A stretch of DNA of 36,787 bases from Desulfuromusa sp. (lineage in GTDB: Bacteria; Desulfobacterota; Desulfuromonadia; Desulfuromonadales; Geopsychrobacteraceae): contig JAOZLQ010000002.1 of NCBI GenBank assembly GCA_029934755.1, forward strand, positions 1 to 36,787, read 5' to 3'. The notes under the pieces were generated by a model. It was not told the DNA's origin and searched no databases. It saw only the letters and a list, made by a program, of their open reading frames with translations. Positions 1 to 8,251 of this stretch are shown piece after piece. Numbering within the stretch: the first letter of the stretch is position 1; the number at the start of each line of letters is the position of its first letter. The translations under genes were made by a program, and so were the position numbers.

Positions 1-63
1 GGTGACTCAGAAACTGAGTACAAATTGACCCTTGTTTCTAATGGAAGAACCGTTAAACTCTAA
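1..63 (+). CDS. C-terminal tail of an unidentified protein (partial)
   Basis: Frame 1 is open from the first base and ends at TAA 61-63, giving a 20-residue tail that ends in ...NGRTVKL. The codon and residue mix looks like real coding sequence (alternating hydrophobic and charged residues as in a beta strand), and no other frame is better. The start lies outside the window, so I cannot name the product. About 115 bases separate it from the next gene. Confidence 0.4.
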   Translation, partial: GDSETEYKLTLVSNGRTVKL

Positions 64-103
64 AAATGGGGTGGTGGATGAGCTTCGATAACGAAAACAA
101 GAC

Positions 104-133
104 TTGACACAGGATGATGGTTTGTTGCATTAA
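104..133 (+). promoter_or_regulatory. weak candidate sigma-70 promoter for the M23 peptidase gene
   Basis: A perfect TTGACA (104-109) lies 74 bases before the peptidase start. The best -10 at a normal distance is only CATTAA (128-133, 18-bp spacer, 3 of 6 consensus bases). No -24/-12 element is present here, so this gene is probably not under the same control as the flagellar operons. Confidence 0.25.
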
Positions 134-177
134 GAACAGATAATGATCTTATCTATCACTGACAAAGATGCCCTTTC

Positions 178-1500
178 ATGATGAACGCAACTTGGAAACC
201 AACTCTCAGCCAACAAAAAAAAAATCGTCGGAAACGTCGGGCTTTTTTGCTAATGGCTGTACTTGCTGTTGTCGGGCTGGGTGGTTACTTTTTTGTTGTC
301 GATTTTTCCACCCCGGTAATGGCCGGAACTGACAAGGCATCAACTGCTGAAAAGTTAGCTGTGGTTCCCGATATTGAAATCGCTGTCAATAATTCTCCGC
401 AGGATCTCGTTCCTGACCATATTTTAAAACGGACCATTCTTCCGGGCGATAATTTAAGTGCAATATTTGACAGTGTCAAAATCAATCAGTCTTATTTGTT
501 TCAGATTCTTGCTGCGGATGAATCTTTACTTGCACTGGATATTCTACGCTCCGGTAATACCCTGACTTTTACTTTGGATGAAGAAACCCGGGAGCTGGTA
601 AAAATGGAATTATTCATCCACCCCGCTCACCAGATTGTTTATCATCGGGTTGACGAAAATAGTTTTGATTATAAAGAGATTGTTCTAGCAGGAACTTGGG
701 AACCTCAGCTTTTCGACGGTGATATCGTGGGTAGTTTCTACCAGTCAGCAATATCTGTCGGGTTAAGTGAACATGAAATTGGGAATATTACTTACCTTTT
801 CAAGAACAAAGTTGATTTTAGTCGCGATATCAGGGCGGGTGATCGTTTTCAAGTTATTCGGAAACTGCAGATCGTTAATGGAAAATTGACCGGTCAAAGT
901 CATATTGAAGCGGTACGGATTCTGACTCGAAAACACCAGTACAGTGCTTTTCTTTTTGAAGATGGTAATTTTTATGACGATCAGGGTGAAAGTCTTGCCC
1001 GTGCTTTTAAGCGCTATCCTTTCACCGGTCACTTCCGTATCAGTTCGCCTTTCAACCTTGCGCGTCTTCATCCTGTGACCGGGCGAGTCGCCCCACATAA
1101 AGGTGTCGATTTTGGCATGCCCGTGGGAACTTCAATTTATTCTACCGGGGATGGGGTGGTCACTCGGGTAAAAAATCATCCTTTTGCCGGGAAGTATATC
1201 GAAATTAAGCACGATGGACGTTATTTGACGCGCTACATGCATCTGAGCCGCATCACTGTCAAGCGTGGCCAAAAAATCCAACGTGGCGAGCGGATTGCTC
1301 TATCGGGGAACACCGGGCGTTCTACCGGTCCTCATCTGCATTATGAGCTGCATATCAAAGGTCGTGCAGTCAATCCGATCACGGCTAAAATTCCCATGAC
1401 AGCATCCATTCCAAAAGGAAAGTTTCAGAAATTTAAGCATCGAACGGCTGAACTTATATCCTTGATGGATCAACCTCGATTTGACCTCGTTGGTTCATAG
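178..1500 (+). CDS. membrane-anchored M23 (LytM) peptidoglycan endopeptidase
   Basis: A 440-residue envelope protein of the MepM/ShyA/Csd3 type, expected to cut peptide cross-links in peptidoglycan. A lysine/arginine-rich N-terminus (14-21) precedes one membrane segment (about 22-41). An OapA/LysM-like region lies near 82-125 and a second beta-rich domain at about 160-285. The LytM domain covers about 295-405 with the zinc motifs HxxxD (H307, D311) and HLH (H386, H388), so it looks catalytically complete. The first of two adjacent ATGs was taken; neither has a clear Shine-Dalgarno site. It lies upstream of the sigma-54 promoter and so is probably a separate unit. Because the local FlgJ has no muramidase domain, this enzyme is one candidate for opening the wall for the rod, but that link is only inferred. 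Confidence 0.9.
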   Translation: MMNATWKPTLSQQKKNRRKRRAFLLMAVLAVVGLGGYFFVVDFSTPVMAGTDKASTAEKLAVVPDIEIAVNNSPQDLVPDHILKRTILPGDNLSAIFDSVKINQSYLFQILAADESLLALDILRSGNTLTFTLDEETRELVKMELFIHPAHQIVYHRVDENSFDYKEIVLAGTWEPQLFDGDIVGSFYQSAISVGLSEHEIGNITYLFKNKVDFSRDIRAGDRFQVIRKLQIVNGKLTGQSHIEAVRILTRKHQYSAFLFEDGNFYDDQGESLARAFKRYPFTGHFRISSPFNLARLHPVTGRVAPHKGVDFGMPVGTSIYSTGDGVVTRVKNHPFAGKYIEIKHDGRYLTRYMHLSRITVKRGQKIQRGERIALSGNTGRSTGPHLHYELHIKGRAVNPITAKIPMTASIPKGKFQKFKHRTAELISLMDQPRFDLVGS

Positions 1501-1660
1501 CTTTTCTGCTCGTCCTATCTATTGCATCTAAACTGCTCCTTCCAGCCTTGTCAAAATCATGTCATTTCTTTTCACCGATATCCTATTGATTGTGACCACC
1601 TTGGTCTCTTCTGGTAAAAAGATATTGAATTTCAATAGTTTAAGAGAAATTTAACGATTT

Positions 1661-1676
1661 TGGCACAATTCTCGCC
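1661..1676 (+). promoter_or_regulatory. sigma-54 (-24/-12) promoter of the first flagellar operon
   Basis: TGGCACAATTCTCGCC matches the RpoN consensus TGGCACGNNNNTTGCW: GG at 1662-1663 and GC at 1674-1675 have the required spacing. Transcription should begin near 1687, leaving a leader of about 33 bases before the ATG at 1720. A perfect odd palindrome, ATTGAATTTCAAT (1624-1636), lies 25 bases upstream and could be bound by a regulator, though that is a guess. RpoN control of early flagellar genes is well known in polar flagellates. Confidence 0.8.
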
Positions 1677-1719
1677 TATGAACATTTCCGGTGATAAATA
1701 TCCACCGCCGGAGGTATGG

Positions 1720-4128
1720 ATGCGACATCCAATTAAGATCTTAAAAATTATCGGTTTATTGCTGTTGTTGGTAGTGTTTTTTATGAGCGTGACAATGACA
1801 GCTCAGGCGGAAGAACCAATTTACCTGCTTGATATGCATAAACAGGAAAATCCGAACCATACTCAGATTACCTTACAATTTTCCACTTTGCCAAAATTCA
1901 CTACGGAAGAGTCCGGACAACGGATTGATCTGTTGTTGAGCAACGTAAAGCTCTCTCCAAAGTTGAAGAATCTTCCAGAAGACGAAAAGGTGGTTAAGAT
2001 TCAGTTGACGGGGAAAAAGCAGGAATTGCTGGTGTCTGTTCTCCTGCGTCGGCTTCCCAAGCAGGTTATCGCAGCATCCAAGCAAAACCCACCTCGGGTG
2101 GTTGTAGATGTTTACTGGGATGTTGATGAGGCTATCAGACCAGCGGTGGCTTTTCGGATATCCGATATGCCGCCACGCAAAGCGGGAAGAAGGGCGGCGA
2201 AATTTCAACAGGAATCTCCCTGGAAAGATCGTTGGGATGATTTCTTCCGTGATTATCGAACCTATTGGAAATTAGACCTTCCCGTCAATTTTACTTTGCC
2301 GCAACTCTCCGCTTTGATTGTGGATGATCAGAGTCCACTCTGGCCATTGCAGCAACATGCCGATACCAACATGTTTCTTAGTTTGATCCAGACGGCAACG
2401 GCATTGAGCAACCTGGATCCGCAACAACGTTATCTGCGTGATTTGATGTTAGCCGAAGCCCAGCTACGGACGGATGCTATCGAGGCAGGTATCGCTCGAC
2501 TCGATTCATTGCGCCGGACAGAGGGGATAGCGCAGGCTCGTGTCGAATATTTGACAGCCTTTGGACAAGCGCTGGAGGGTCAACCTTTAGTTGCTCAGAT
2601 CACCTTACAGCAACTTTTACCTCAGCTTGCTGAAAATCATCCATTACTACCGCTCATTCATTTGTTGTTTGCAGAAACTGCTTTGGCTTCAGGACAGGAT
2701 CGTGTCGCCCTTGAGCATCTGCAAGGTGCTGATTTGAATTGGCCCGATAGCTTGCTTGTACCATTGGAGCTGCGGATTGCCGATGCTAAATCTGGCCTTG
2801 GTGAGTTGGATGAGGCTCTGGTTGAATATCAGGATTTAGCTGAAGAATCGGGTCTTTTTGATTATTACCGATTCTCCTTTAACCGAGCTGCTTTCAGCGC
2901 ATTCAAGAATAAAAACTATAGTTTTTCCAGCATTCTCTATCGGAAGTTGGTTGAACCTCTCAAGGAGGAATCAGGAGATGATCTGCTGCTGTTTGCCGCT
3001 GGCGCAGCCTCCTATGAAGCGGGGGACATGGGTTGGGGGATGATTGGTTTGCAGCGGGTAACTTTGGATCGTCCTGAAACTGAAGGTGGAGATCGTGGTG
3101 TGTTGCGGTTGATTGATCATAAGTTGATCAACGGTGGAGAATTGGAACTCGCAAAGGCAGTGGGTGAATATGCACAGCTTGGGAAGAGTTCTCAATTTCG
3201 GCCGATTCGTGAAGAAAGTCGATTTAAACGTGCTCTGGCACTTTATCTATTGGGTGATCATCGAGAAAGTGTCGATGTCTTAATGCGTTTTCGACGTGAA
3301 TTCGGGAGCTCAGAACTTATCAGAGAAGTTGATTTGCTGATTCTGCAACAGCTACCAACGGTTGTACACCAATTACTTGAGGAGAAAAATGATTTACAGG
3401 CGGTGGTGCTGGCTGAGAAGAATCGTAAATTATTACTTCGAAGTGGCTTCAATAAAGAGTTTCTGCATGATCTAGCAACTGCATTTGATCGGCTTGGGCT
3501 CTATGAAAGAGCTGGGCGGGTGCTACTTTATCTGTTTGACCGCACCTCTGGACAAGAGGAGCAGCAATTTATCTACCTTCCATTGGCACAATCGTACCTG
3601 AAGCGTAAGGAATATCAAAATGCAGGTCAGTATGCTAGCCGCTATCTGGAAAAGTTTCCTCAGGGTGAGGATGGGGGTGCTTTGTTCGGTATCTTGTTGG
3701 ATGCATTTGAGCGTGAGGATCGTCAGGATGAACTGCTTGCCTGGTTGAACCGTGAAAATCGTCCGAGTAGCTATGAGTTAGAGATTCGTGCCGCGTATAT
3801 ATATTGGCGACTAGGAAATTTGCAGGCCGTGATTGAGAGTCTGGAAAAGGCGCATAGTGCTGGTGGATTTCTACAAGTCAAAGAAATGGCACTGCTGGGT
3901 GAAGCTTATTATCAGTTAGAGAAAAATAGTGCTGCTGTAAAAATTTATCGACAGTTGCATGAAGATCCCGATTTTGGAACACAAGCCCGCTATCGAACAG
4001 CACAAATCCTGTTACGGCAGCAACAACGCAGGGCAGCACTTAAGCTTCTAAGTCAGGTGGTCGAAACAAATGGAGAGGGCTCTTGGGGAAAGTTGGCTCA
4101 GGACTTGCTCATTCAAGAAAAACGTTGA
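1720..4128 (+). CDS. secreted TPR protein with N-terminal AMIN-like domain, head of the flagellar operon
   Basis: An 802-residue predicted periplasmic protein. Residues 7-25 are strongly hydrophobic and are followed by an AQA cleavage motif ending at residue 30. A beta-rich region (about 33-125), ending with ...RVVVDVYW, resembles an AMIN domain, which in other proteins binds peptidoglycan or envelope partners. The rest is alpha-helical with repeated TPR-like units (A-x-Y-x-L, LGxLxxA, AxxYYQL patterns, densest at 600-790). An in-frame TTG at 1660 and ATG at 1678 exist, but the TTG precedes the -24 promoter element and both precede or overlap the expected transcript start. ATG 1720 has GGAGG at 1710-1714, five bases away. 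The function is unknown; position suggests an early assembly or envelope scaffold role. Confidence 0.85.
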   Translation: MRHPIKILKIIGLLLLLVVFFMSVTMTAQAEEPIYLLDMHKQENPNHTQITLQFSTLPKFTTEESGQRIDLLLSNVKLSPKLKNLPEDEKVVKIQLTGKKQELLVSVLLRRLPKQVIAASKQNPPRVVVDVYWDVDEAIRPAVAFRISDMPPRKAGRRAAKFQQESPWKDRWDDFFRDYRTYWKLDLPVNFTLPQLSALIVDDQSPLWPLQQHADTNMFLSLIQTATALSNLDPQQRYLRDLMLAEAQLRTDAIEAGIARLDSLRRTEGIAQARVEYLTAFGQALEGQPLVAQITLQQLLPQLAENHPLLPLIHLLFAETALASGQDRVALEHLQGADLNWPDSLLVPLELRIADAKSGLGELDEALVEYQDLAEESGLFDYYRFSFNRAAFSAFKNKNYSFSSILYRKLVEPLKEESGDDLLLFAAGAASYEAGDMGWGMIGLQRVTLDRPETEGGDRGVLRLIDHKLINGGELELAKAVGEYAQLGKSSQFRPIREESRFKRALALYLLGDHRESVDVLMRFRREFGSSELIREVDLLILQQLPTVVHQLLEEKNDLQAVVLAEKNRKLLLRSGFNKEFLHDLATAFDRLGLYERAGRVLLYLFDRTSGQEEQQFIYLPLAQSYLKRKEYQNAGQYASRYLEKFPQGEDGGALFGILLDAFEREDRQDELLAWLNRENRPSSYELEIRAAYIYWRLGNLQAVIESLEKAHSAGGFLQVKEMALLGEAYYQLEKNSAAVKIYRQLHEDPDFGTQARYRTAQILLRQQQRRAALKLLSQVVETNGEGSWGKLAQDLLIQEKR

Positions 4129-4169
4129 GGGTTTCAGCTTTAGAGTCAGAAATCAGGCAGGAGTAAACA

Positions 4170-4583
4170 ATGGCAGATATAAGAATCGCAGATCGTACTA
4201 TTGCCGTATTGCAGAAAAGTCTCGATTTGCGTGCGCAGAAACAACAGGTGATTGCCGGAAATATTGCCAATGCGGAAACGCCTGGCTACTCAGCCCGCAA
4301 ACTTAATTTTGAAGATAATTTGCGTGAGGCGATCAGTCGTCCCGAAATGGCTGCTCGAAATACTAATGCTAAACATTTCCCCATCGGCCCGAGTGGTATC
4401 TCCAGAGTTCAAGGAACTATTACTAAGCAGATCAATTCAAGTCCTCTGGGGGATGGCAACAGTGTTTCGGTTGACGACGAAATGTTTGATTTGGCTGAAA
4501 ACCAACTTCTCTATGAGGCTGGCAGTCAGATTATAAAGAAGAAATTTTCAATGCTTAAATTTGCAGCGAGTGACGGTCGTTAG
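4170..4583 (+). CDS. flgB: flagellar basal-body rod protein FlgB
   Basis: A 137-residue proximal rod subunit, the usual FlgB length. The N-terminal helix carries the rod/hook signature NIANAETPGYSARKLNFE (about residues 28-45), and the C-terminal helix (about 105-133) is the second half of the coiled-coil pair that all axial proteins use for polymerisation. An AGGAG site lies just before the ATG. It follows the TPR gene after 41 bases and is followed by flgC after 8, so the three are co-transcribed. Exported by the flagellar type III system without a cleaved signal. Confidence 0.97.
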   Translation: MADIRIADRTIAVLQKSLDLRAQKQQVIAGNIANAETPGYSARKLNFEDNLREAISRPEMAARNTNAKHFPIGPSGISRVQGTITKQINSSPLGDGNSVSVDDEMFDLAENQLLYEAGSQIIKKKFSMLKFAASDGR

Positions 4584-4591
4584 GAGATTTT

Positions 4592-5023
4592 ATGGATATT
4601 TTTACCACGATGAAGATTAGTGCTTCGGCACTTAAAGCGCAGCGGATTCGGATGAATGCCATCAGTTCCAATCTGGCTAATATCGAAACTACACGAACTC
4701 CCGATGGTGGTCCCTATCGAAAGCGGGAAGTAGTTTTTAAAAGTAGCCAGCAGGGATTTGCCGATACTCTTGATGCCCGGATGCGCGATGCGGTTCAGGG
4801 GGTCAAGGTGTCCCAGATTCAAGCCAGTAAATTACCCCCCCGGATGGTTTATGATCCATCGCATCCCGATGCTGATGAGCAGGGGCAAGTTGCTATGCCG
4901 AACATCAGTCTGGTGGAAGAAACGGCGGATATGATGTCTGCATCACGAGCTTACGAAGCAAATGTAACCGTGGTTAAGTCGGCGAAACGAATGGCTCTGA
5001 AAGCCTTGGAAATAGGACGGTGA
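4592..5023 (+). CDS. flgC: flagellar basal-body rod protein FlgC
   Basis: A 143-residue proximal rod subunit. Residues 3-40 contain the family helix and the motif AISSNLANIETTRTPDGGPY, the form typical of FlgC with its TPDGGPY extension; the C-terminus has the axial helix with SASRAYEANVTVVKSAK. The AGGAG site overlaps the flgB stop codon, implying translational coupling. Length and order (flgB-flgC-fliE) are standard. Confidence 0.97.
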   Translation: MDIFTTMKISASALKAQRIRMNAISSNLANIETTRTPDGGPYRKREVVFKSSQQGFADTLDARMRDAVQGVKVSQIQASKLPPRMVYDPSHPDADEQGQVAMPNISLVEETADMMSASRAYEANVTVVKSAKRMALKALEIGR

Positions 5024-5028
5024 AATAA

Positions 5029-5334
5029 ATGATGAGAAGTGTTGCTGATATAACGATGACTGCCCATCTCAAAGGGCTTGCTCAACCAAAAACTTCCACG
5101 GTTCAACAGATGGGAGATAAATTTGGGCAAATGTTGAAAACCTCTATTGCTGAAGTCAATCAAGCGCAGATCAGTGCTGATCGTGCTGCTGAACAGATTG
5201 CTGCCGGTGAAACTAAAAACTTGCACGGAGCGATGATCAAGCTGGAAGAGGCGGATATCTCTTTACGACTGATGGTGCAGGTGCGGAATAAGGCAGTCGA
5301 AGCGTACCAAGAAATTATGCGCATGCAAGTCTGA
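5029..5334 (+). CDS. fliE: flagellar hook-basal body complex protein FliE
   Basis: A 101-residue protein that joins the MS ring to the rod. The C-terminal half has the conserved pattern HGAMIKLEEADISLRLMVQVRNKAVEAYQEIMRMQV, normal for a FliE end. It starts 5 bases after flgC. The TGA stop (5332-5334) lies inside the left arm of a large inverted repeat, so the repeat begins exactly where the reading frame ends. Confidence 0.95.
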   Translation: MMRSVADITMTAHLKGLAQPKTSTVQQMGDKFGQMLKTSIAEVNQAQISADRAAEQIAAGETKNLHGAMIKLEEADISLRLMVQVRNKAVEAYQEIMRMQV

Positions 5335-5460
5335 TGGCGTCGCGAAAATTCCGCCCTGCAGCGTTGTCGTATTTTTCAGGAGCTTGACATACTGGTGTAT
5401 GTCTTCGCCCCTGAAAAAATAGGCCGCCTTGTAGGACGAAATTTTGGCTTAGCCATCTGA
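5330..5460 (+). repeat. about 130-bp imperfect inverted repeat between fliE and fliF
   Basis: The left arm (5330-5392) and the right arm (5397-5460) are imperfect reverse complements over some 62 bases. The core GACATAC-TGGT-GTATGTC (5386-5403) and the outer GATGGC/GCCATC are exact, and TTTTTCAGG pairs with CCTGAAAAA. It resembles long dispersed hairpin elements that I recall from Desulfuromonadales genomes. No open reading frame or transposase is inside. In RNA it would form a long stem between the flgB-C-fliE part and fliF, with possible roles in attenuation or 3' end protection. Confidence 0.85.
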
Positions 5461-5536
5461 CATCTGGTGCATTTTTGAAAACAGATAAAATCAAAGAGTC
5501 AAAAATTAACGCAATCGATCCCGGAGGAATATTTCG

Positions 5537-7126
5537 ATGGCTGAAGATGTAAAAGAAGTGACTGCTGAAAAGAAAAATATGTTGGATATCATTATGGAAT
5601 GGTCGCTGGCTCGTAAACTGAGTTTGGTTGGTGCTACCGTGGTCAGCGTTATCCTGTTTACTTTAATTATTATGCAGTCTCAGGTGGCTGATTACAGCTT
5701 GCTGTTTGCCAATCTTCCGGGTCGGGATGCGGCATCAGTGGTTGAGTGGCTGAAAGATCACAAAGTTCCTTATCGCCTGGAAGATGGTGGACGAGACATC
5801 ATGATTCCGGCTGATAAAGTTTACGAGGCACGTATTGAACTAGCTGGCTCTGGTTTGTCTGAAGGTGGAGTCGGGTTTGAGATTTTTGACAAGCAAAGTT
5901 TCGGCATGACTGATTTTGCCCAGAAGGTTAATTATCGGCGTGCTCTTCAGGGTGAGTTGATGCGAACCATTACCTCTCTGGCACCCGTTGAAGCTGCACG
6001 TATTCACTTGGCATTACCGGAGAAAAGATTGTTCCGGGAGCAGCAACAACAGGCAACGGCATCAGTGATCATTAAACTTTCTTCGGGCCGTGCTCTTAAA
6101 GAATCACAATTGCAAGGGATTATTCATCTGGTCGCTGGTAGTGTTGAAGGGTTGGAATCAGAAAACGTTACAGTGGTTGATTCCAGCGGTAAAGTTTTAT
6201 CTAAAAGCAATGCAGATGAAATGGCTGGGCCGATGACACCAGGGATGTTGAATTATCAACAGACCATGGAACGACGTCTGGAAGTCCGTGCACAATCATT
6301 GCTGGATCGTGCTCTCGGTGCAGGTAATTCTTTGGTTCGAGTTAATGCTGAAGTCGATTTTGACCAGCGGGAAAAGGTTGAGGAATCTCTTGATCCCAAA
6401 GGTGCGGTTATCGTCAGTGAGCAAACCAGTACTGAGGAAGGGGGGACAGAAGCTTCAAGTGGTGTTCCCGGAGTGGTTTCCAATCTGCAGGGGAATGCTG
6501 CAAGGACAACGGCAGGAACTCCAGCTAGTCGCTCAGATGAAACCGTTAATTATGAGTTGAGTAAAGTGGTCAGTAAAACAGTCCAATCTGTTGGCACTTT
6601 GAAAGCCCTATCTGTTTCAGTTTTGGTGGCAGATCGGGTGACTCCTGGTGCTGAAGGTGCAGGCCCAACCAGTACACCACGAAGCACTGAAGAAGTTGCG
6701 GAAATTGAGCAGATGGTCCGTTCTGCACTTGGTATAAATGCTACTCGCGGTGATTTGATATCAGTGGTTTCTATGCCGTTTGAAAATGGATTCAGCGATG
6801 AAGTGTTGCCGCAACCATCTCTGATCGACAAGGTCTATCCATTTATGCCGATCATCAAATACAGTTTGCTGGCGATCGCTTCGTTACTCGCCTATCTGCT
6901 GTTTCTCAAGCCTTTGATGCAAACCTTGCGTGGGGCTTCTGCAGAAACACAACCGATGAAAACAGTTGAGGAGTTGGAAGCTGAAATGCGTGGTGATGAT
7001 TCAACTCCACTGCTTGGTGGTCCCAGCGATCCTCTAGCCCAGATTCGCCAAGAAGTTCTAGGTGGTGACATGATGCCAGTGCAGGTAGTTAAAAACTGGC
7101 TTCGTGAGGAACCAGCTGAATCTTAA
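5537..7126 (+). CDS. fliF: flagellar MS-ring protein FliF
   Basis: A 529-residue inner-membrane ring protein and the platform on which rod, switch and export gate assemble. A first membrane helix lies at about 31-48 and a second at about 439-457, with the ring-building YscJ/FliF domains between (DYSLLFANLPGRDAASVVEWL, then MRTITSLAPVEAARIHLALP). The short cytoplasmic tail (458-529) ends in PVQVVKNWLREE, the segment that docks FliG. The start has GGAGG a few bases upstream. The 202-base gap before it is mostly the inverted repeat. Confidence 0.97.
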   Translation: MAEDVKEVTAEKKNMLDIIMEWSLARKLSLVGATVVSVILFTLIIMQSQVADYSLLFANLPGRDAASVVEWLKDHKVPYRLEDGGRDIMIPADKVYEARIELAGSGLSEGGVGFEIFDKQSFGMTDFAQKVNYRRALQGELMRTITSLAPVEAARIHLALPEKRLFREQQQQATASVIIKLSSGRALKESQLQGIIHLVAGSVEGLESENVTVVDSSGKVLSKSNADEMAGPMTPGMLNYQQTMERRLEVRAQSLLDRALGAGNSLVRVNAEVDFDQREKVEESLDPKGAVIVSEQTSTEEGGTEASSGVPGVVSNLQGNAARTTAGTPASRSDETVNYELSKVVSKTVQSVGTLKALSVSVLVADRVTPGAEGAGPTSTPRSTEEVAEIEQMVRSALGINATRGDLISVVSMPFENGFSDEVLPQPSLIDKVYPFMPIIKYSLLAIASLLAYLLFLKPLMQTLRGASAETQPMKTVEELEAEMRGDDSTPLLGGPSDPLAQIRQEVLGGDMMPVQVVKNWLREEPAES

Positions 7127-7139
7127 AGGCAGCAGAACA

Positions 7140-7183
7140 AGGTTGAAGGGGGTTAGGTTGAAGGCTTAATAACCAAAACCTAA
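7140..7183 (+). repeat. short direct and inverted repeats in the fliF-fliG gap
   Basis: AGGTTGAAGG occurs twice (7140-7149 and 7155-7164), and TTAGGTT (7153-7159) can pair with AACCTAA (7177-7183). The 111-base gap contains no promoter that I can support. It is a weak structure and may be only a decayed repeat. Confidence 0.35.
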
Positions 7184-7237
7184 ACTTCTTCAGCTTGGAT
7201 ATCTTCAGTCTAAACAGCTTTAAATTTGGAGTGATTT

Positions 7238-8251
7238 GTGAAAAAAGCGAAACATCTGTCCGGAGCAAAAAAGGCGGCACTATTACTGCTCTGCCTCGGT
7301 GAAGAGGCGACCGCAAAAATTTTTGAGACTCTGGACGATTCAGAAGTCCGTGAAATTAGTCGCTGCATGATGGAGATTGATCATGTAGATCCATCTCTTG
7401 CACGGGAAATTCTGGAAGAATTCAAAGAATCTCGTGAAGGGGATGTTGGTGTTTATATTCGCGGGGATGAATTTGCCAAACATGCCATCTTAGGTGGTGC
7501 TGATAACCAGCGTGCACAATATTTGCTTGATCAGGTTTCGGCAGGAATCGAAGGACGGCCGCTGGAAACAATCTCCAAAATGCATCCGCGGATGGTCTCT
7601 GGTTTGCTAGAAAATGAACATCCACAGACGGTTGCATTGATTCTTTCAACCCAGAAAGAAGATCATACCAGTCGAATTTTAGCGGAACTCCCAGAGGATA
7701 TGCGTGGTGATGTTATGTATCGCATCGCCAAGATCGACAATGTCTCTCCTGATGTCATCAACCAGATTGAAGAAGCCTTGCAGCGTGAAGTTGGTGTTGT
7801 GGTTGGAAAGGATCGTAAACAGGTCGGTGGGATCGAAAAGGTGGTTGAGATTCTCGGTAAAATGGATAAAGGAGCCGATCAGGTTATTCTGACCAGTATT
7901 GAGGCTGCTGACCCGGATTTGGCAGAGGAGATCCGTAGACGGATGTTCACCTTTGAAGATTTATCCTCAATTGATGGTCGTGGAATGCAGGCGATTCTGC
8001 GTGAAGTTAGTACCGATATGCTGACTCTGGCGTTGAAAACAGCAAGTGATTCGATCAAGGATAAAATCTTTGGCAATATTTCCCAACGTGCTGCCGATAT
8101 GATCGCAGAAGACCTTGAAGCCATGGGGCCACGTAAGCTTTCTGAAGTAGAAGCAATGCAAATGGAAGTTGTTAAAGTCGCTTTAAAACTAGAAGAAGAG
8201 GGCAGTGTTGTAATCCCAGGAAGGGGCGGCGGTGGCGATGAGCTTGTCTAA
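7238..8251 (+). CDS. fliG: flagellar motor switch protein FliG
   Basis: A 337-residue C-ring protein linking FliF to FliM and facing MotA. GTG start with GGAG upstream (TTGGAGTGATTTGTG). The EHPQ motif of the middle domain is at 127-130. The C-terminal torque domain (about 235-315) has the charged helix around GRGMQAILREVSTDMLTLALK. The length is standard. Its last 20 bases overlap the fliH start, so translation is coupled. Confidence 0.97.
   Translation: MKKAKHLSGAKKAALLLLCLGEEATAKIFETLDDSEVREISRCMMEIDHVDPSLAREILEEFKESREGDVGVYIRGDEFAKHAILGGADNQRAQYLLDQVSAGIEGRPLETISKMHPRMVSGLLENEHPQTVALILSTQKEDHTSRILAELPEDMRGDVMYRIAKIDNVSPDVINQIEEALQREVGVVVGKDRKQVGGIEKVVEILGKMDKGADQVILTSIEAADPDLAEEIRRRMFTFEDLSSIDGRGMQAILREVSTDMLTLALKTASDSIKDKIFGNISQRAADMIAEDLEAMGPRKLSEVEAMQMEVVKVALKLEEEGSVVIPGRGGGGDELV

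Noticed and set aside
1594..1606. GACCA-CCT-TGGTC hairpin as a terminator after the M23 gene
   Set aside because: Only a 5-bp stem with a mixed TCTTCTGG tail; too weak to call.
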